From SIG622 sp045604705 (GTDB taxonomy: Bacteria > Bacillota > Clostridia > Oscillospirales > CAG-382), in NCBI GenBank assembly GCA_045604705.1, contig JAZUOO010000050.1:1-15151 (forward strand): 15,151 nt of DNA. Direction: 5' to 3'. Position numbers and translations under genes: made by a program. Of this stretch, positions 1-7,156 are shown piece by piece (within the stretch, counting starts at the first letter, position 1; each line of letters begins with the position of its first letter). The notes beneath the pieces were generated by a model. That model did not search any database and was not told the DNA's origin. It was given only the letters and a program-made list of their open reading frames with translations.

Positions 1-4
1 ATTC

Positions 5-80
5 AAAAGCGAAGCTTTTTACCTAAATTATGCATTATGCATTATGCATTATGCATTGTGCGTTGTGCATTGCGAAGCAA
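5..80. repeat. Heptamer tandem array between two GCGAAGC mini-hairpins
   Basis: Six tandem copies of a 7-bp unit, ATTATGC, run from 27 to 68. The first four are identical and the last two have drifted to ATTGTGC and GTTGTGC. On each side lies a short palindrome built on GCGAAGC: AAAAGC-GAA-GCTTTT at 5-19 and TTGC-GAA-GCAA at 70-80. The unit lies just beyond the 3' end of the ABC exporter gene. Its function is unknown; it looks like a slippage-prone intergenic repeat of the kind dispersed in some clostridial genomes. The left hairpin has a T-rich 3' side and could weakly terminate transcription. Confidence 0.8.
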
Positions 81-88
81 AACCTCAT

Positions 89-110
89 GGCACGACACAC
101 AGGTCGTGCC
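89..110. repeat. Perfect 8-bp inverted repeat at the ABC gene end
   Basis: GGCACGAC (89-96) and GTCGTGCC (103-110) are perfect inverted arms around a 6-nt loop, touching the stop codon of the ABC exporter gene (TAG at 113-111 on the minus strand). It may act as a transcription terminator or mRNA 3' stabiliser. On the minus strand the bases after the hairpin hold only a short T-run, so a classical intrinsic terminator is not certain. It could equally be part of a dispersed repeat together with the adjacent heptamer array. Confidence 0.6.
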
Positions 111-2453
111 CTACTTCCCACTCATAACCTTCTGCATCTGCTCCTCCTGGAGGGTATATAATTTATAATAAACGCCTTTCTTTTCGAGCAGCTCTTCTGC
201 AGGCCCCATTTCTGCAACCTCGCCGTTTTCTATTGCCATTATGTAGTTGCAGTTTTTGAGGGTAGAAAGTCTGTGGGCGATGGTGATGGTTGTTCTGCCG
301 ACTATCAGCTTGTCTATGGCTTCGCTTATAAGCTTTTCCGTTTCCGTATCCATTGCGGCTGTCGCTTCGTCCAGGATAAGGAGCTGAGGTACAAGAAGAA
401 GTGCTCTTGCAATGGATATTCGCTGACGTTCACCACCGGAAAGGCTCCTTGAGCCGACACCGACTACCGTTTCGTAACCCTCGGGAAGCTGCATTATAAA
501 GTCATGGGCGTTTGCCGCCTTTGCTGCGGTGATTATTTCATCGGGAGTTGCATCCGGCTTTGCATATCTTATGTTGTCGGCGATTGTACCTCTGAAAAGG
601 AACACTTCCTGAGATACTATTGCTACATTTTTACGCAGTGTTTCAAGGTCGATGTCCTTTACGTTTATGCCGTCAATCTCAACGCTTCCGCTTATTACGT
701 CATACATTCTTGTAATAAGGTTTGCAACGGTACTCTTACCGCTTCCCGTGTGTCCAACAAGTCCGACATGATCTCCCGGCTTTATGTGGAAGGATACGTT
801 TTTAAGAATGGGTCTGTTGGGACTGTAGTGGAATGATACAGAATCGAATTTGATGTCGCCCTTTAGGATTTCCGGCTTTACAGCGTCCTGTGCGTTTGTA
901 ATTTCAGGAATGGTGTCGAGAGTTTCAAACATTCTGTCGGCGCTGTTTATAACATCGGTGAGAATATTGGTGAAGTTTGTAAAAAACTCGAGAGGTGCGA
1001 AGATCATGCCCACATAGCCGAGGTACATGGTAAATTCCCCGTAGGTCATGTGACCTCCCATTACCTCAAAGCCGCCGACGCCCCAGATCGCCTGGCTGGA
1101 CAGACCTATAAGCAGGGATACCACCGGGAATATACATATGGATATAAGGTTGGTTTTGAGGTTCGCCTCATAAAGTCTTGTGGAGTAGCCCATGAATCTT
1201 TTGGTTTCGTCCGCTTCCTTGGAGAAGGATTTTACGACACGGATACCGGAGAGTGAATCCCCCAGCATTGCATTGAGTGCCGAGGAACGGCGCCACTGCT
1301 TTGAAAAGCTTCTCCACAGCTTTGGCAACATTACCCTGAATATTGCTACGACGATAGGCACGGGTATAAACACAACAAGGGTAAGCTTTAGATTTATACT
1401 GAACAACAGCACCGCAATTCCCACGAACTTAAGAATATTTATAATAAGATGAGGAAGTCCCGATACAAAGAAGTTTCGTATCTTGTCTGCATCGTAGTCC
1501 ACTCTTGTTATAAGTCTTCCTGTGGGATTCTTGTTGAAGTAGGAGAGCTGAAGATGACACATTGCACGGAAAATATCATTTTTCATTCTTTGGGTGATGA
1601 AGATACCCAGCTTATCAAGGTTTCTGTCGCCCCAGATTACAAAAAGCTGTGACAGTATTTCCGTACCTATGATAAGTCCTACCGCTACCCAAACGTATTT
1701 CAGGTGGTGGAAGTTACCTGTCAGTTGTTTACCGAATTCATCAAATGTCGGTGCACAGATTACCTGGTCATACAGGAATTTACCACTGATCATCGGATGC
1801 AGAAGTGCAAGTCCCGCAATAGCAAACAGCGAGAACATTGCAATGCCGAAGCAGAGCTTGTGACGTCCGGGGTAACTCATAAGTCTTACAAAGGTACCCT
1901 TTTTATTGACACAATCATCACATATACGTCTGAACTGATCCTTGTAGACCTTGCCACACTTGGGACATTTTGCGTTGAACTGCTCAAATATCGAGTCGCT
2001 GTCAACGACTTCTTTTCCTGCGGCAAGCTTATCAAAGATATTAACAAAAGCAAGCAGCTTTCTCTTTTTTGTGTTGGTACAGCAGCCTATTCCCTCGGTG
2101 GTACATTCTTTAGCATATTTTTTTGCCGCCTCGCAGAATTCCTCGTGGGATTCGATGCCCTTTCTCGGAGCCTTGCCCTTACCGCTTCGCATTATTATCC
2201 TGTTTGATGTAGTATAGTTGTCTATACTCACTTCCAGAATATTCTCTATCCTTTTGCGAAAAACAATGTTCTCTTGTTTCTCACTGATATATATCAGCTC
2301 TGTTTTATCCTTTGATATACACAGAAAATCATCGGCAAAGTTTCCCTCAAGATCAAGATCCAGCGACAGACATACTGCAATGCTATCCTCGGAAAGTCCG
2401 TTTTTTTGAAGTATTTTTAAGGCTTTATCTGTCAGTTTATCAAGCGGAAGCAT
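111..2453 (-). CDS. ABC exporter (fused permease-ATPase) with N-terminal zinc-ribbon extension
   Basis: A 780-aa half-transporter of the ABCB/MsbA-like exporter type, expected to work as a homodimer in the cytoplasmic membrane; the substrate is unknown. Residues about 200-500 hold six hydrophobic spans (near 203-223, 253-276, 333-352, 357-375, 437-457, 473-493). The ATPase domain follows, with Walker A GHTGSGKST at 567-575, Q-loop Q615, signature LSGGERQR at 671-678, Walker B LLILDE at 691-696 and H-loop H727. The D-loop reads AAMD instead of the usual SALD. Unusually, about 190 soluble residues precede the first span, containing a four-cysteine zinc-ribbon (C163, C166, C178, C181). The start is ATG at 2453, with AAGGATG about 11 nt upstream. 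A consensus-like promoter lies 40-70 bp upstream, so the gene is probably transcribed alone. The family call is firm; the role of the extension is not known. Confidence 0.95.
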   Translation of the reverse strand: MLPLDKLTDKALKILQKNGLSEDSIAVCLSLDLDLEGNFADDFLCISKDKTELIYISEKQENIVFRKRIENILEVSIDNYTTSNRIIMRSGKGKAPRKGIESHEEFCEAAKKYAKECTTEGIGCCTNTKKRKLLAFVNIFDKLAAGKEVVDSDSIFEQFNAKCPKCGKVYKDQFRRICDDCVNKKGTFVRLMSYPGRHKLCFGIAMFSLFAIAGLALLHPMISGKFLYDQVICAPTFDEFGKQLTGNFHHLKYVWVAVGLIIGTEILSQLFVIWGDRNLDKLGIFITQRMKNDIFRAMCHLQLSYFNKNPTGRLITRVDYDADKIRNFFVSGLPHLIINILKFVGIAVLLFSINLKLTLVVFIPVPIVVAIFRVMLPKLWRSFSKQWRRSSALNAMLGDSLSGIRVVKSFSKEADETKRFMGYSTRLYEANLKTNLISICIFPVVSLLIGLSSQAIWGVGGFEVMGGHMTYGEFTMYLGYVGMIFAPLEFFTNFTNILTDVINSADRMFETLDTIPEITNAQDAVKPEILKGDIKFDSVSFHYSPNRPILKNVSFHIKPGDHVGLVGHTGSGKSTVANLITRMYDVISGSVEIDGINVKDIDLETLRKNVAIVSQEVFLFRGTIADNIRYAKPDATPDEIITAAKAANAHDFIMQLPEGYETVVGVGSRSLSGGERQRISIARALLLVPQLLILDEATAAMDTETEKLISEAIDKLIVGRTTITIAHRLSTLKNCNYIMAIENGEVAEMGPAEELLEKKGVYYKLYTLQEEQMQKVMSGK

Positions 2454-2491
2454 ATAAGATCACATCCTTTCGGGTAACTTTTTTTGCATTC

Positions 2492-2520
2492 AGTTTACAC
2501 TATTTTTTGGTTTTTTTCAA
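2492..2520 (-). promoter_or_regulatory. Sigma-A promoter of the ABC exporter gene
   Basis: On the minus strand, -35 TTGAAA (2520-2515), a 17-bp spacer and -10 TAAACT (2497-2492). It lies about 40 bp upstream of the exporter's start codon, leaving a short leader that contains the AAGGATG ribosome binding site. This is pattern matching to the consensus only. Confidence 0.6.
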
Positions 2521-2797
2521 CCATTTTTTGTGATTTGAGAAATTTTGGATATTTTGACAAAATCAGGCAATAATCTTTGGTAAATTAGGCACAATTGCAG
2601 AGTGTAAAAGCAAGAAAAAGGCAGTTTATCTCATCCATGAAACATACATTGATACCGCCTCGTGGTTGGCTAGGTATCGGAAACATCGAGATTCTGCAAC
2701 ACAATCTGTTTTAACTGAAATTTTAAGAAGATTACCGAAAGTACACCCTATGAATACGTTAGAAAAACAGAAAAACAGAAAAATAAGCATAAATATA

Positions 2798-2835
2798 CCC
2801 CGCCATATTCAGCAAGTTTTTGTCTTGTGACGGGG
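2798..2835 (-). terminator. Hairpin after the CapA-like gene
   Basis: On the minus strand CCCCGTCA (2835-2828) can pair with TGGCGGGG (2805-2798), including one G-T wobble that works only in the minus-strand RNA. A nested CAAG/CTTG pairing is also possible. It starts 11 nt after the stop codon of the CapA-like gene. The following bases are A/T-rich (TATATTTATG) but lack a true T-run, so termination is plausible, not proven. Confidence 0.45.
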
Positions 2836-2845
2836 AAATTTTATA

Positions 2846-4129
2846 TCATGCCGCGAAATCCTTTGGCAGAAATTCTGGTAAAATACAGTTTGTCACATAT
2901 TTTCTGAGCATTGAAAGCGAGATGGAATTTTTGTAGTACGTCCTTACTCCGTGGGCATTTGCAAGCTCCTCGGTGTATTCCTGCATGGGGTAGACGGTGT
3001 TTTGGTAGAATTTTGAGTTAAAGTGGAATACCGTCGGATTGAAGATTACATTTTCAACAAAGGGTTTTTCGTCGTTCTTTGAAATTATGTCAAACTCGAT
3101 TATCCCGCCAACCATGTTGTATGCGAATTCCTGCTCCGCCGCAAAGTTCCCGAGAGAGTATACGCAGAGAGTTTTGTTTCCATCCTTGTCGTATATCCAC
3201 TCGATAGGCTGTATTACATGGGGATGGTGTCCGATTATCACGTCAACTCCGCAATCTGCGAGAAGCTGTGCGATTCTTTTTTGCTCGGCGTTGGGTTTAA
3301 AGGAGCCCTCATCGCCCCAATGAACGGACGCTATGATAAATTCGGATTGTTTTTTTGCAAGGGCGGTCTGTCTTATTATGTCCCGGTCATTTGTGTACGG
3401 AATTGCAAGCGGTGAGGATGCGGGCTTTGATAGTCCGTTGGTGAAGTAGGTGTAGGAGAGAAATGCGATATTTATGCCGTTCTTCTCCATGGTGCGTATT
3501 GTATCGTAGTCATCGGAATTTTCGTAGCCGCCTATCATAAGGCAGTTTTGCTGCTTCCAGAAGTCTATCGTATTTGAAAGTCCCGTTGCACCCTTGTCAA
3601 GCATATGGTTATTGGCGATGTTTACCACGTCATATCCCAACTCCACAAGGTCATAACCGATGTCCCTCGGGCTGTTGAAGCGAGGATAGTAACTCAAATC
3701 ATACCCCTCTCCCGCCATGACGGTTTCCTGATTTATAAAGGCTATGTCGGCGTTTTGGATTTTGTCCTTCACAGGCTCAAACGTCGGCTTGAAGTTATAC
3801 TTTCTTGTCCCGTCCGAAAGGCTTGCGGCGTCCCTTACGTTGCCGTAGTATATTATGTTATCGCCGCAGCCAATGAAGGTCACCTTTTCGTAGGTCGGTG
3901 CTCTTTCCTCCGATGTCACGGGAGCTTCGACGTTTTCTTCAGCTTCTTCTTCGGCGGGCTTCTTGGTTTTTTCTTCGGTACCGCTTTGCATTTCAGCCGT
4001 TGAGCCCGGCTTTGGCATGGGGATTCCGGCTTCTGCTCTGTTTTGTCCCGATGAGTCCTTTGTACATCCGAAAACAGAAAAAACAAGCAACACAAAAAGG
4101 GCAAGAGTGTATATTATTTTATTCTTCAT
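2846..4129 (-). CDS. CapA-family (PGA_cap) lipoprotein, metallophosphatase-like
   Basis: A 427-aa member of the CapA/PgsA family, known for poly-gamma-glutamate synthesis proteins and having a calcineurin-like metallophosphatase fold. Residues 1-22 form a lipoprotein signal ending in the lipobox VFGC (C22), so the protein should be anchored on the outer face of the membrane. A charged Glu/Lys/Pro-rich tether (about 30-78) leads into the enzyme domain. Family motifs are in order: GCGD at 87-90, INQET at 132-136, ANNHMLDKG at 172-180, SVHWGDE at 268-274, GHHPH at 300-304 and YSLGNF at 324-329. The start ATG has AAGGA 10 nt upstream. No capB, capC or other polyglutamate genes are adjacent, so a general cell-surface role is as likely as capsule synthesis. 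Expression probably comes from the palindrome-overlapped promoter just upstream. Confidence 0.92.
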   Translation of the reverse strand: MKNKIIYTLALFVLLVFSVFGCTKDSSGQNRAEAGIPMPKPGSTAEMQSGTEEKTKKPAEEEAEENVEAPVTSEERAPTYEKVTFIGCGDNIIYYGNVRDAASLSDGTRKYNFKPTFEPVKDKIQNADIAFINQETVMAGEGYDLSYYPRFNSPRDIGYDLVELGYDVVNIANNHMLDKGATGLSNTIDFWKQQNCLMIGGYENSDDYDTIRTMEKNGINIAFLSYTYFTNGLSKPASSPLAIPYTNDRDIIRQTALAKKQSEFIIASVHWGDEGSFKPNAEQKRIAQLLADCGVDVIIGHHPHVIQPIEWIYDKDGNKTLCVYSLGNFAAEQEFAYNMVGGIIEFDIISKNDEKPFVENVIFNPTVFHFNSKFYQNTVYPMQEYTEELANAHGVRTYYKNSISLSMLRKYVTNCILPEFLPKDFAA

Positions 4130-4161
4130 AAATATATATCCTTAGATTTCGTTACATTTTT

Positions 4162-4190
4162 ATGTTATCATATTTTACGACTTATGTCAA
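4162..4190 (-). promoter_or_regulatory. Sigma-A promoter of the CapA-like gene
   Basis: On the minus strand, a perfect -35 TTGACA (4190-4185), a 17-bp spacer and -10 TAACAT (4167-4162) preceded by a TGN extended -10. A weaker plus-strand candidate (TGT then TATCAT at 4166-4171, with poor -35 TTAGAT at 4142-4147) overlaps it and could serve the divergent gene at 4234. Confidence 0.75.
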
Positions 4191-4198
4191 GTCGTAAA
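4174..4198. promoter_or_regulatory. 10-bp palindromic operator in the divergent promoter region
   Basis: TTTACGACTT (4174-4183) and AAGTCGTAAA (4189-4198) are perfect inverted arms around a 5-bp centre. The -35 hexamer of the CapA promoter lies in the centre of the palindrome, so a bound dimeric regulator would be expected to block that promoter. The position between two divergent genes supports an operator rather than an mRNA hairpin, since neither coding transcript would be terminated usefully there. No regulator gene is adjacent, so the binding protein is unknown. Confidence 0.65.
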
Positions 4199-4233
4199 CA
4201 AAAAACAGAATCCCCGAAAGGAGACCGCAAGGT

Positions 4234-4725
4234 ATGAAAAACAAGCTGCCACTCATATTTCTGATGATTGTTCTTGTCGCCGCGGCAATAGTAGTAATAA
4301 AGGGAACTGCCGATAAGAATGAACGCCAAAAGCAGGATGTCATTTACGCAGAGAGTATTATTGCGGGAGATACAAAAACTGACGGCACCGTACAGGACAT
4401 ATACGAATATTATCAGACCGACCCGGAAAACGGACTTGCGATAATATACATCTTCAGTGTCAGCACAGACGAGCACGGCAAGGGAAGCGGAAAAATAACT
4501 ATTGACAATGGCGGGAAAACATCCACCATTTCATGTGCGGTAAAAAAGGAAGATGACAGTACTGTATTCCTTTTCGCAGAGTATGAGGATAAGAGCGAGA
4601 GCATGGGCAAATTCAATGTCGGAGATGTCCTTGTAAGGCTTCACAGCAAGGAAAAGGCGCTTGTTCCCGAGTGGGTAGAGTTGCAAAGTTTTTATCCGAA
4701 CGAAGAAGTTATAAGAAATTACTGA
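4234..4725 (+). CDS. Small membrane-anchored or secreted protein, unknown function
   Basis: A 163-aa protein that I do not recognise. Residues 1-4 are basic (MKNK), followed by one hydrophobic segment at about 5-23. The rest is a soluble, charged domain rich in short beta-type stretches, so it is probably exported and tethered by its N-terminus. No lipobox cysteine or clear AxA signal-peptidase site is visible. The start ATG is set by AAAGGAG at 4217-4223, 10 nt upstream. It is divergent from the CapA-like gene across a palindromic operator and lies 48 bp upstream of an acetyltransferase gene on the same strand, with no terminator between them, so the two probably form an operon. A co-regulated envelope role with the CapA-like lipoprotein is inference only. 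Confidence 0.8.
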   Translation: MKNKLPLIFLMIVLVAAAIVVIKGTADKNERQKQDVIYAESIIAGDTKTDGTVQDIYEYYQTDPENGLAIIYIFSVSTDEHGKGSGKITIDNGGKTSTISCAVKKEDDSTVFLFAEYEDKSESMGKFNVGDVLVRLHSKEKALVPEWVELQSFYPNEEVIRNY

Positions 4726-4773
4726 TATTCCGCATAAAAAGGTGTGATAGCAAAGACATCCACGGAGGCATAT

Positions 4774-5391
4774 ATGTTTTTTAAGAGAAACGGCGATAAA
4801 GATATTTCAATGACGCAGATGATACACGAGACCTTTAAAAATGTACCGACGCTTGAGAGCGAGAGGCTGATATATAAAAAAATACTTCCCGAAAACGCTG
4901 AGGATATGTACGATTATTCAAAGTGTGAGGAAGTGACAAGGTATCTTCTCTGGACTCCCCATGTGGGACTTACCCAGACGGAAAAATACGTAAAGCTCCT
5001 GCAGAAGAAGTATGATAACGGTTCATTCTGGGACTTCGGATTGACCTTTAAGGAGGACGGAAAATTTATCGGCACCTGCGGAATCACAAGCATCGACGAT
5101 GATACGGGCACGATTGAAATAGGATATGTTCTCTCTCCCGACTATTGGGGAAAAGGGATTGCATCGGAGGCTGCAAAAACGGTTATGAAGTACTGTTTTG
5201 ACACTTTCGGCGCAAAAAGGATATGCGGTAAGTTCATGGAGGGAAACAACGGCTCGATGCGGGTTATGACAAAGCTTGGCATGACGCTTGAGGGGATATA
5301 CAGGAACTCAATGTATGTCAAGGGCGAGTATAAGACTATCCATGTTTATGAAATTTCGAGAGATAAATTTTTTGAAGTTAATAAGTTTTAA
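4774..5391 (+). CDS. GNAT N-acetyltransferase, RimJ/RimL type
   Basis: A 205-aa acetyl-CoA-dependent N-acetyltransferase. The beta-1 strand has the typical SERLIYKKI (residues 29-37). The acetyl-CoA-binding motif A is EIGYVLSPDYWGKGIASEA, with YWGKGIA at about 124-130. The later NNGSM...KLGM...EG segment (about 158-174) is the RimJ/RimL signature in which acetyl-CoA-proximal Asn/Ser residues precede the conserved Lys-Leu-Gly-Met turn. Family members acetylate ribosomal protein N-termini, antibiotics or small metabolites; the substrate here cannot be read from sequence. I chose ATG 4774 because GGAGG sits at 4764-4768, whereas the in-frame GTG at 4744 has no ribosome binding site. The extra ~25 residues before the usual N-terminus are unremarkable. 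It follows the small exported protein gene and is closed by two terminators. Confidence 0.93.
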   Translation: MFFKRNGDKDISMTQMIHETFKNVPTLESERLIYKKILPENAEDMYDYSKCEEVTRYLLWTPHVGLTQTEKYVKLLQKKYDNGSFWDFGLTFKEDGKFIGTCGITSIDDDTGTIEIGYVLSPDYWGKGIASEAAKTVMKYCFDTFGAKRICGKFMEGNNGSMRVMTKLGMTLEGIYRNSMYVKGEYKTIHVYEISRDKFFEVNKF

Positions 5392-5397
5392 GACATT

Positions 5398-5427
5398 CCG
5401 GCTGAAATATGTCGGTTTTCTTATTTT
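5398..5427 (+). terminator. Intrinsic terminator of the acetyltransferase operon
   Basis: CCGGC (5398-5402) pairs with GTCGG (5411-5415, one G-U wobble) around an 8-nt loop, followed by TTTTCTTATTTTT. It begins 7 bp after the acetyltransferase stop codon. The stem is short but the T-tract is good. Confidence 0.6.
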
Positions 5428-5489
5428 TGGATATTTCGGATATAATTCATTGTACAAGCCCGTATATTTCTTTTGCCTTCCAAAGAAAA

Positions 5490-5526
5490 CACGTCCAACT
5501 CGCTTCATGGTCGGACGTGCATTTTT
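5490..5526. terminator. Bidirectional terminator between convergent genes
   Basis: CACGTCC (5490-5496) and GGACGTG (5513-5519) form a perfect 7-bp stem with a 16-nt loop. The plus strand continues CATTTTTTAA and the minus strand continues TTTTCTTT, so it can stop transcription from both sides. It separates the acetyltransferase operon (+) from the spoVT remnant (-). Confidence 0.75.
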
Positions 5527-5562
5527 TAATTCAAAATCACCGAATAAACTGTATATTCTTTC

Positions 5563-6063
5563 TTATTCCATCTGCTTTCCAAGGAATACCGCCGCCGTTT
5601 GGATAAGCTTTGTCTCCACATCCGACGGGACCGAATCCTGCCCTTCGGGGAGTACAGACATTACAACACCGATGATGTCACCCTCGGAAATTACGGGCAT
5701 TGCACAGGAAACGGTGAGCTTCTCGTTGCCGTCAATGGCGGGGATGATTTTTCCGTTTCTCTCTCTGACGTAAAGGGCGCGGTTTTCAACGATGCTTTCA
5801 AGCTCGGGGGAAATCTTTTTCTCGGAGCACTCCTTTTTGGAAAGTCCTGCAAAGGCTATAACGGTATCTCTGTCACATATAAGAATGGGATAATTGCAGG
5901 TACGGTAGAGAGTCTCGGCATATTGGTTTGCAAAGCCGGACAGTTCGCCTATGGGGGAATATTTTTTGAAGATAACTTCGCCGTCGCGGTCTGTGAATAT
6001 CTCCAAAGGGTCGCCTTCTCGATACTTATTGTTACATTCGGAATTAGTTGTTGCCAAAATCAA
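5563..6063 (-). pseudogene. spoVT: spoVT lacking its 5' end: SpoVT C-terminal part with GAF-like domain
   Basis: SpoVT is an AbrB-type transcription regulator of late forespore genes in spore-forming Firmicutes. Here homology starts abruptly at REGDPLEIF (about position 6021) and then runs to a normal C-terminus: DRDGEVIFKKYSPIGEL, then the GAF-like domain with ICDRD and AGLSKKE, ending FLGKQME. What is missing is the conserved first ~27 residues, the half of the AbrB domain that contacts DNA. The residues upstream in the open frame (ATTNSECNNKY) do not resemble SpoVT. The only available start is a TTG at 6063 without a ribosome binding site, overlapping the 3' end of the HIRAN gene by 20 bp. 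If translated, perhaps by coupling, it would be a GAF-like domain without DNA binding. A 5' truncation by recombination is the simplest reading. Confidence 0.85.
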
Positions 6064-7078
6064 ACCATGTTTCGTATTCGTATCTTGTTGGTGAGGGATC
6101 GGGGATAATATCGGTAATAACTCCGTAAATCTTTCGTTTGAGCCTCAGGCAAGTTACAAATGCAAAATTATCTTGTTTTGCAACATAACCTATTTTTTCA
6201 CCATTATGCATTAGCATAATAGCATCCTTATCGTGGGGATTGGTTGGCTCTGCCACAAGCTCGAAATAAGTTCCTATTGTGAGTTTGTCTAATGCTGTTT
6301 TATCACAGTAAGCAGACCCTGCGATAATCATACGTTTGCTGATGTGTTGGTCGTTTTCGTGTTTTGGCTTTGATTTCGGAGCGTTTGGATCTGATTCTTC
6401 AATAACGGGATCTGGTAAAGTTGTAGGAGTTACAGGTTTTGCAGGTTCATAATTTAAGGATTCTGAGGAATGTATAAACTTTTGCTCGGTATTTTCTTCT
6501 TTCACCGGTTCTTTGGCAGGTGCATATGTAATCTTGGATTTTTGGGGCGATTTTCTTGTGTTTGTCGGGTTTGCAACAGAGTGTGTTGAGCGAGTAGATT
6601 TGGAAGGTGTAGACCGTGAATTGATTTTTTTCGGTTTCCTTTCAGTTGAGCTTGTTGATCCGGATTTTGTTCCGGAAGTTGTAGAGTTTCGGGTAGTGCC
6701 TGATTTGCTTTTGTTTGTGCTTGTTGATGGAGAAGAACTCGTTTCTCTTGATTTTATTCTCTTTTTTATTGTGTGCACTTTTGCACCGACACGCACAGCA
6801 TCCACGGGCGCTGCAAATATACTTACTACAGAGGCAACCATCATTGCACAAAACAAGGATACTCTTGACGGTTTGTACCCAAGAAGGCGAGGTATACTTA
6901 TAGAAGTACGGTGATACAACCAGTTATACCATGCCTTTTTCGGATCTCTCAACCAACCCATACCTTTTCTGCCGTACGCACCAAAAGTGAACAAACGCAT
7001 CCAAAAGCGTTTCCATTGGGAACGGTAAGCTCCGACTATTTTATTGAATGATGTCTTTCTGAACAGTCCTCTTGCCAC
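6044..7078 (-). CDS. Membrane-linked HIRAN-domain protein
   Basis: A 344-aa protein in three parts. Residues 1-70 are rich in Trp, Arg and Tyr (QWKRFWMRL, KKAWYNWLYHRTS). A single hydrophobic segment follows at about 72-92, ending FAAPVDA. A long Ser/Thr/Lys/Pro-rich linker (about 105-245) then leads to a C-terminal HIRAN domain (about 248-344) with GSAYCDK, EPTNPHDKDAIML, IGYVAKQ and the closing YETWFDFG. HIRAN domains are known as DNA-end or stalled-fork binding modules, often attached to helicases; here no enzyme domain is fused. I chose GTG 7078 because AGGAG lies 7 nt upstream at 7090-7086 and the promoter at 7123-7151 would place the transcript start near an upstream TTG. The stop overlaps the truncated spoVT. 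Its role is unknown; the domain call is firm. Confidence 0.82.
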   Translation of the reverse strand: MARGLFRKTSFNKIVGAYRSQWKRFWMRLFTFGAYGRKGMGWLRDPKKAWYNWLYHRTSISIPRLLGYKPSRVSLFCAMMVASVVSIFAAPVDAVRVGAKVHTIKKRIKSRETSSSPSTSTNKSKSGTTRNSTTSGTKSGSTSSTERKPKKINSRSTPSKSTRSTHSVANPTNTRKSPQKSKITYAPAKEPVKEENTEQKFIHSSESLNYEPAKPVTPTTLPDPVIEESDPNAPKSKPKHENDQHISKRMIIAGSAYCDKTALDKLTIGTYFELVAEPTNPHDKDAIMLMHNGEKIGYVAKQDNFAFVTCLRLKRKIYGVITDIIPDPSPTRYEYETWFDFGNN

Positions 7079-7122
7079 AAAAGAGCTCCTTCCTGAATGT
7101 TTTGTGCGATAATGATGCAATC

Positions 7123-7151
7123 AGTATAGCATAAAACGAGGATTTTGTCAA
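7123..7151 (-). promoter_or_regulatory. Near-consensus sigma-A promoter of the HIRAN gene
   Basis: On the minus strand, -35 TTGACA (7151-7146), a 17-bp spacer and -10 TATACT (7128-7123) preceded by TGC, an extended -10. The expected transcript start near 7116 leaves a leader of about 40 nt before the GTG start at 7078. Confidence 0.85.
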
Positions 7152-7156
7152 CGCGA

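Larger units (their letters stand above)
2454..2845. other. 392-bp intergenic region, no convincing gene
   Basis: The left part is T-rich and carries the exporter's promoter and ribosome binding site. A frame on the plus strand is open from 2558 to a TGA at 2828-2830 (90 codons), but its first ATG comes at 2750, there is no ribosome binding site and I recognise no family in it. I therefore do not call it a gene, though a decayed coding remnant is possible. An imperfect hairpin sits at 2651-2678 (GATACC+GCC pairing with GGC+GGTATC around a 2-nt bulge). Three tandem copies of an 8-mer (AGAAAAAC, AGAAAAAC, AGAAAAAT) run from 2761 to 2784. The right end holds the CapA gene's putative terminator. 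Confidence 0.6.

Noticed and set aside
27..68. CRISPR array
   Set aside because: Units are only 7 bp and contiguous, with no spacers; no cas gene is present.
4744..4773. GTG 4744 as acetyltransferase start
   Set aside because: No ribosome binding site precedes it, while ATG 4774 has GGAGG at 4764-4768.
6015..6045. Gapped similarity between the spoVT junction (CGATACTTATTGTTACATT) and 11465-11480
   Set aside because: Needs gaps in an A/T-rich sequence; too weak to call a shared crossover core.
7079..7120. TTG 7120 as start of the HIRAN gene
   Set aside because: It would lie at about the predicted transcript start; GTG 7078 has a good AGGAG at correct spacing.
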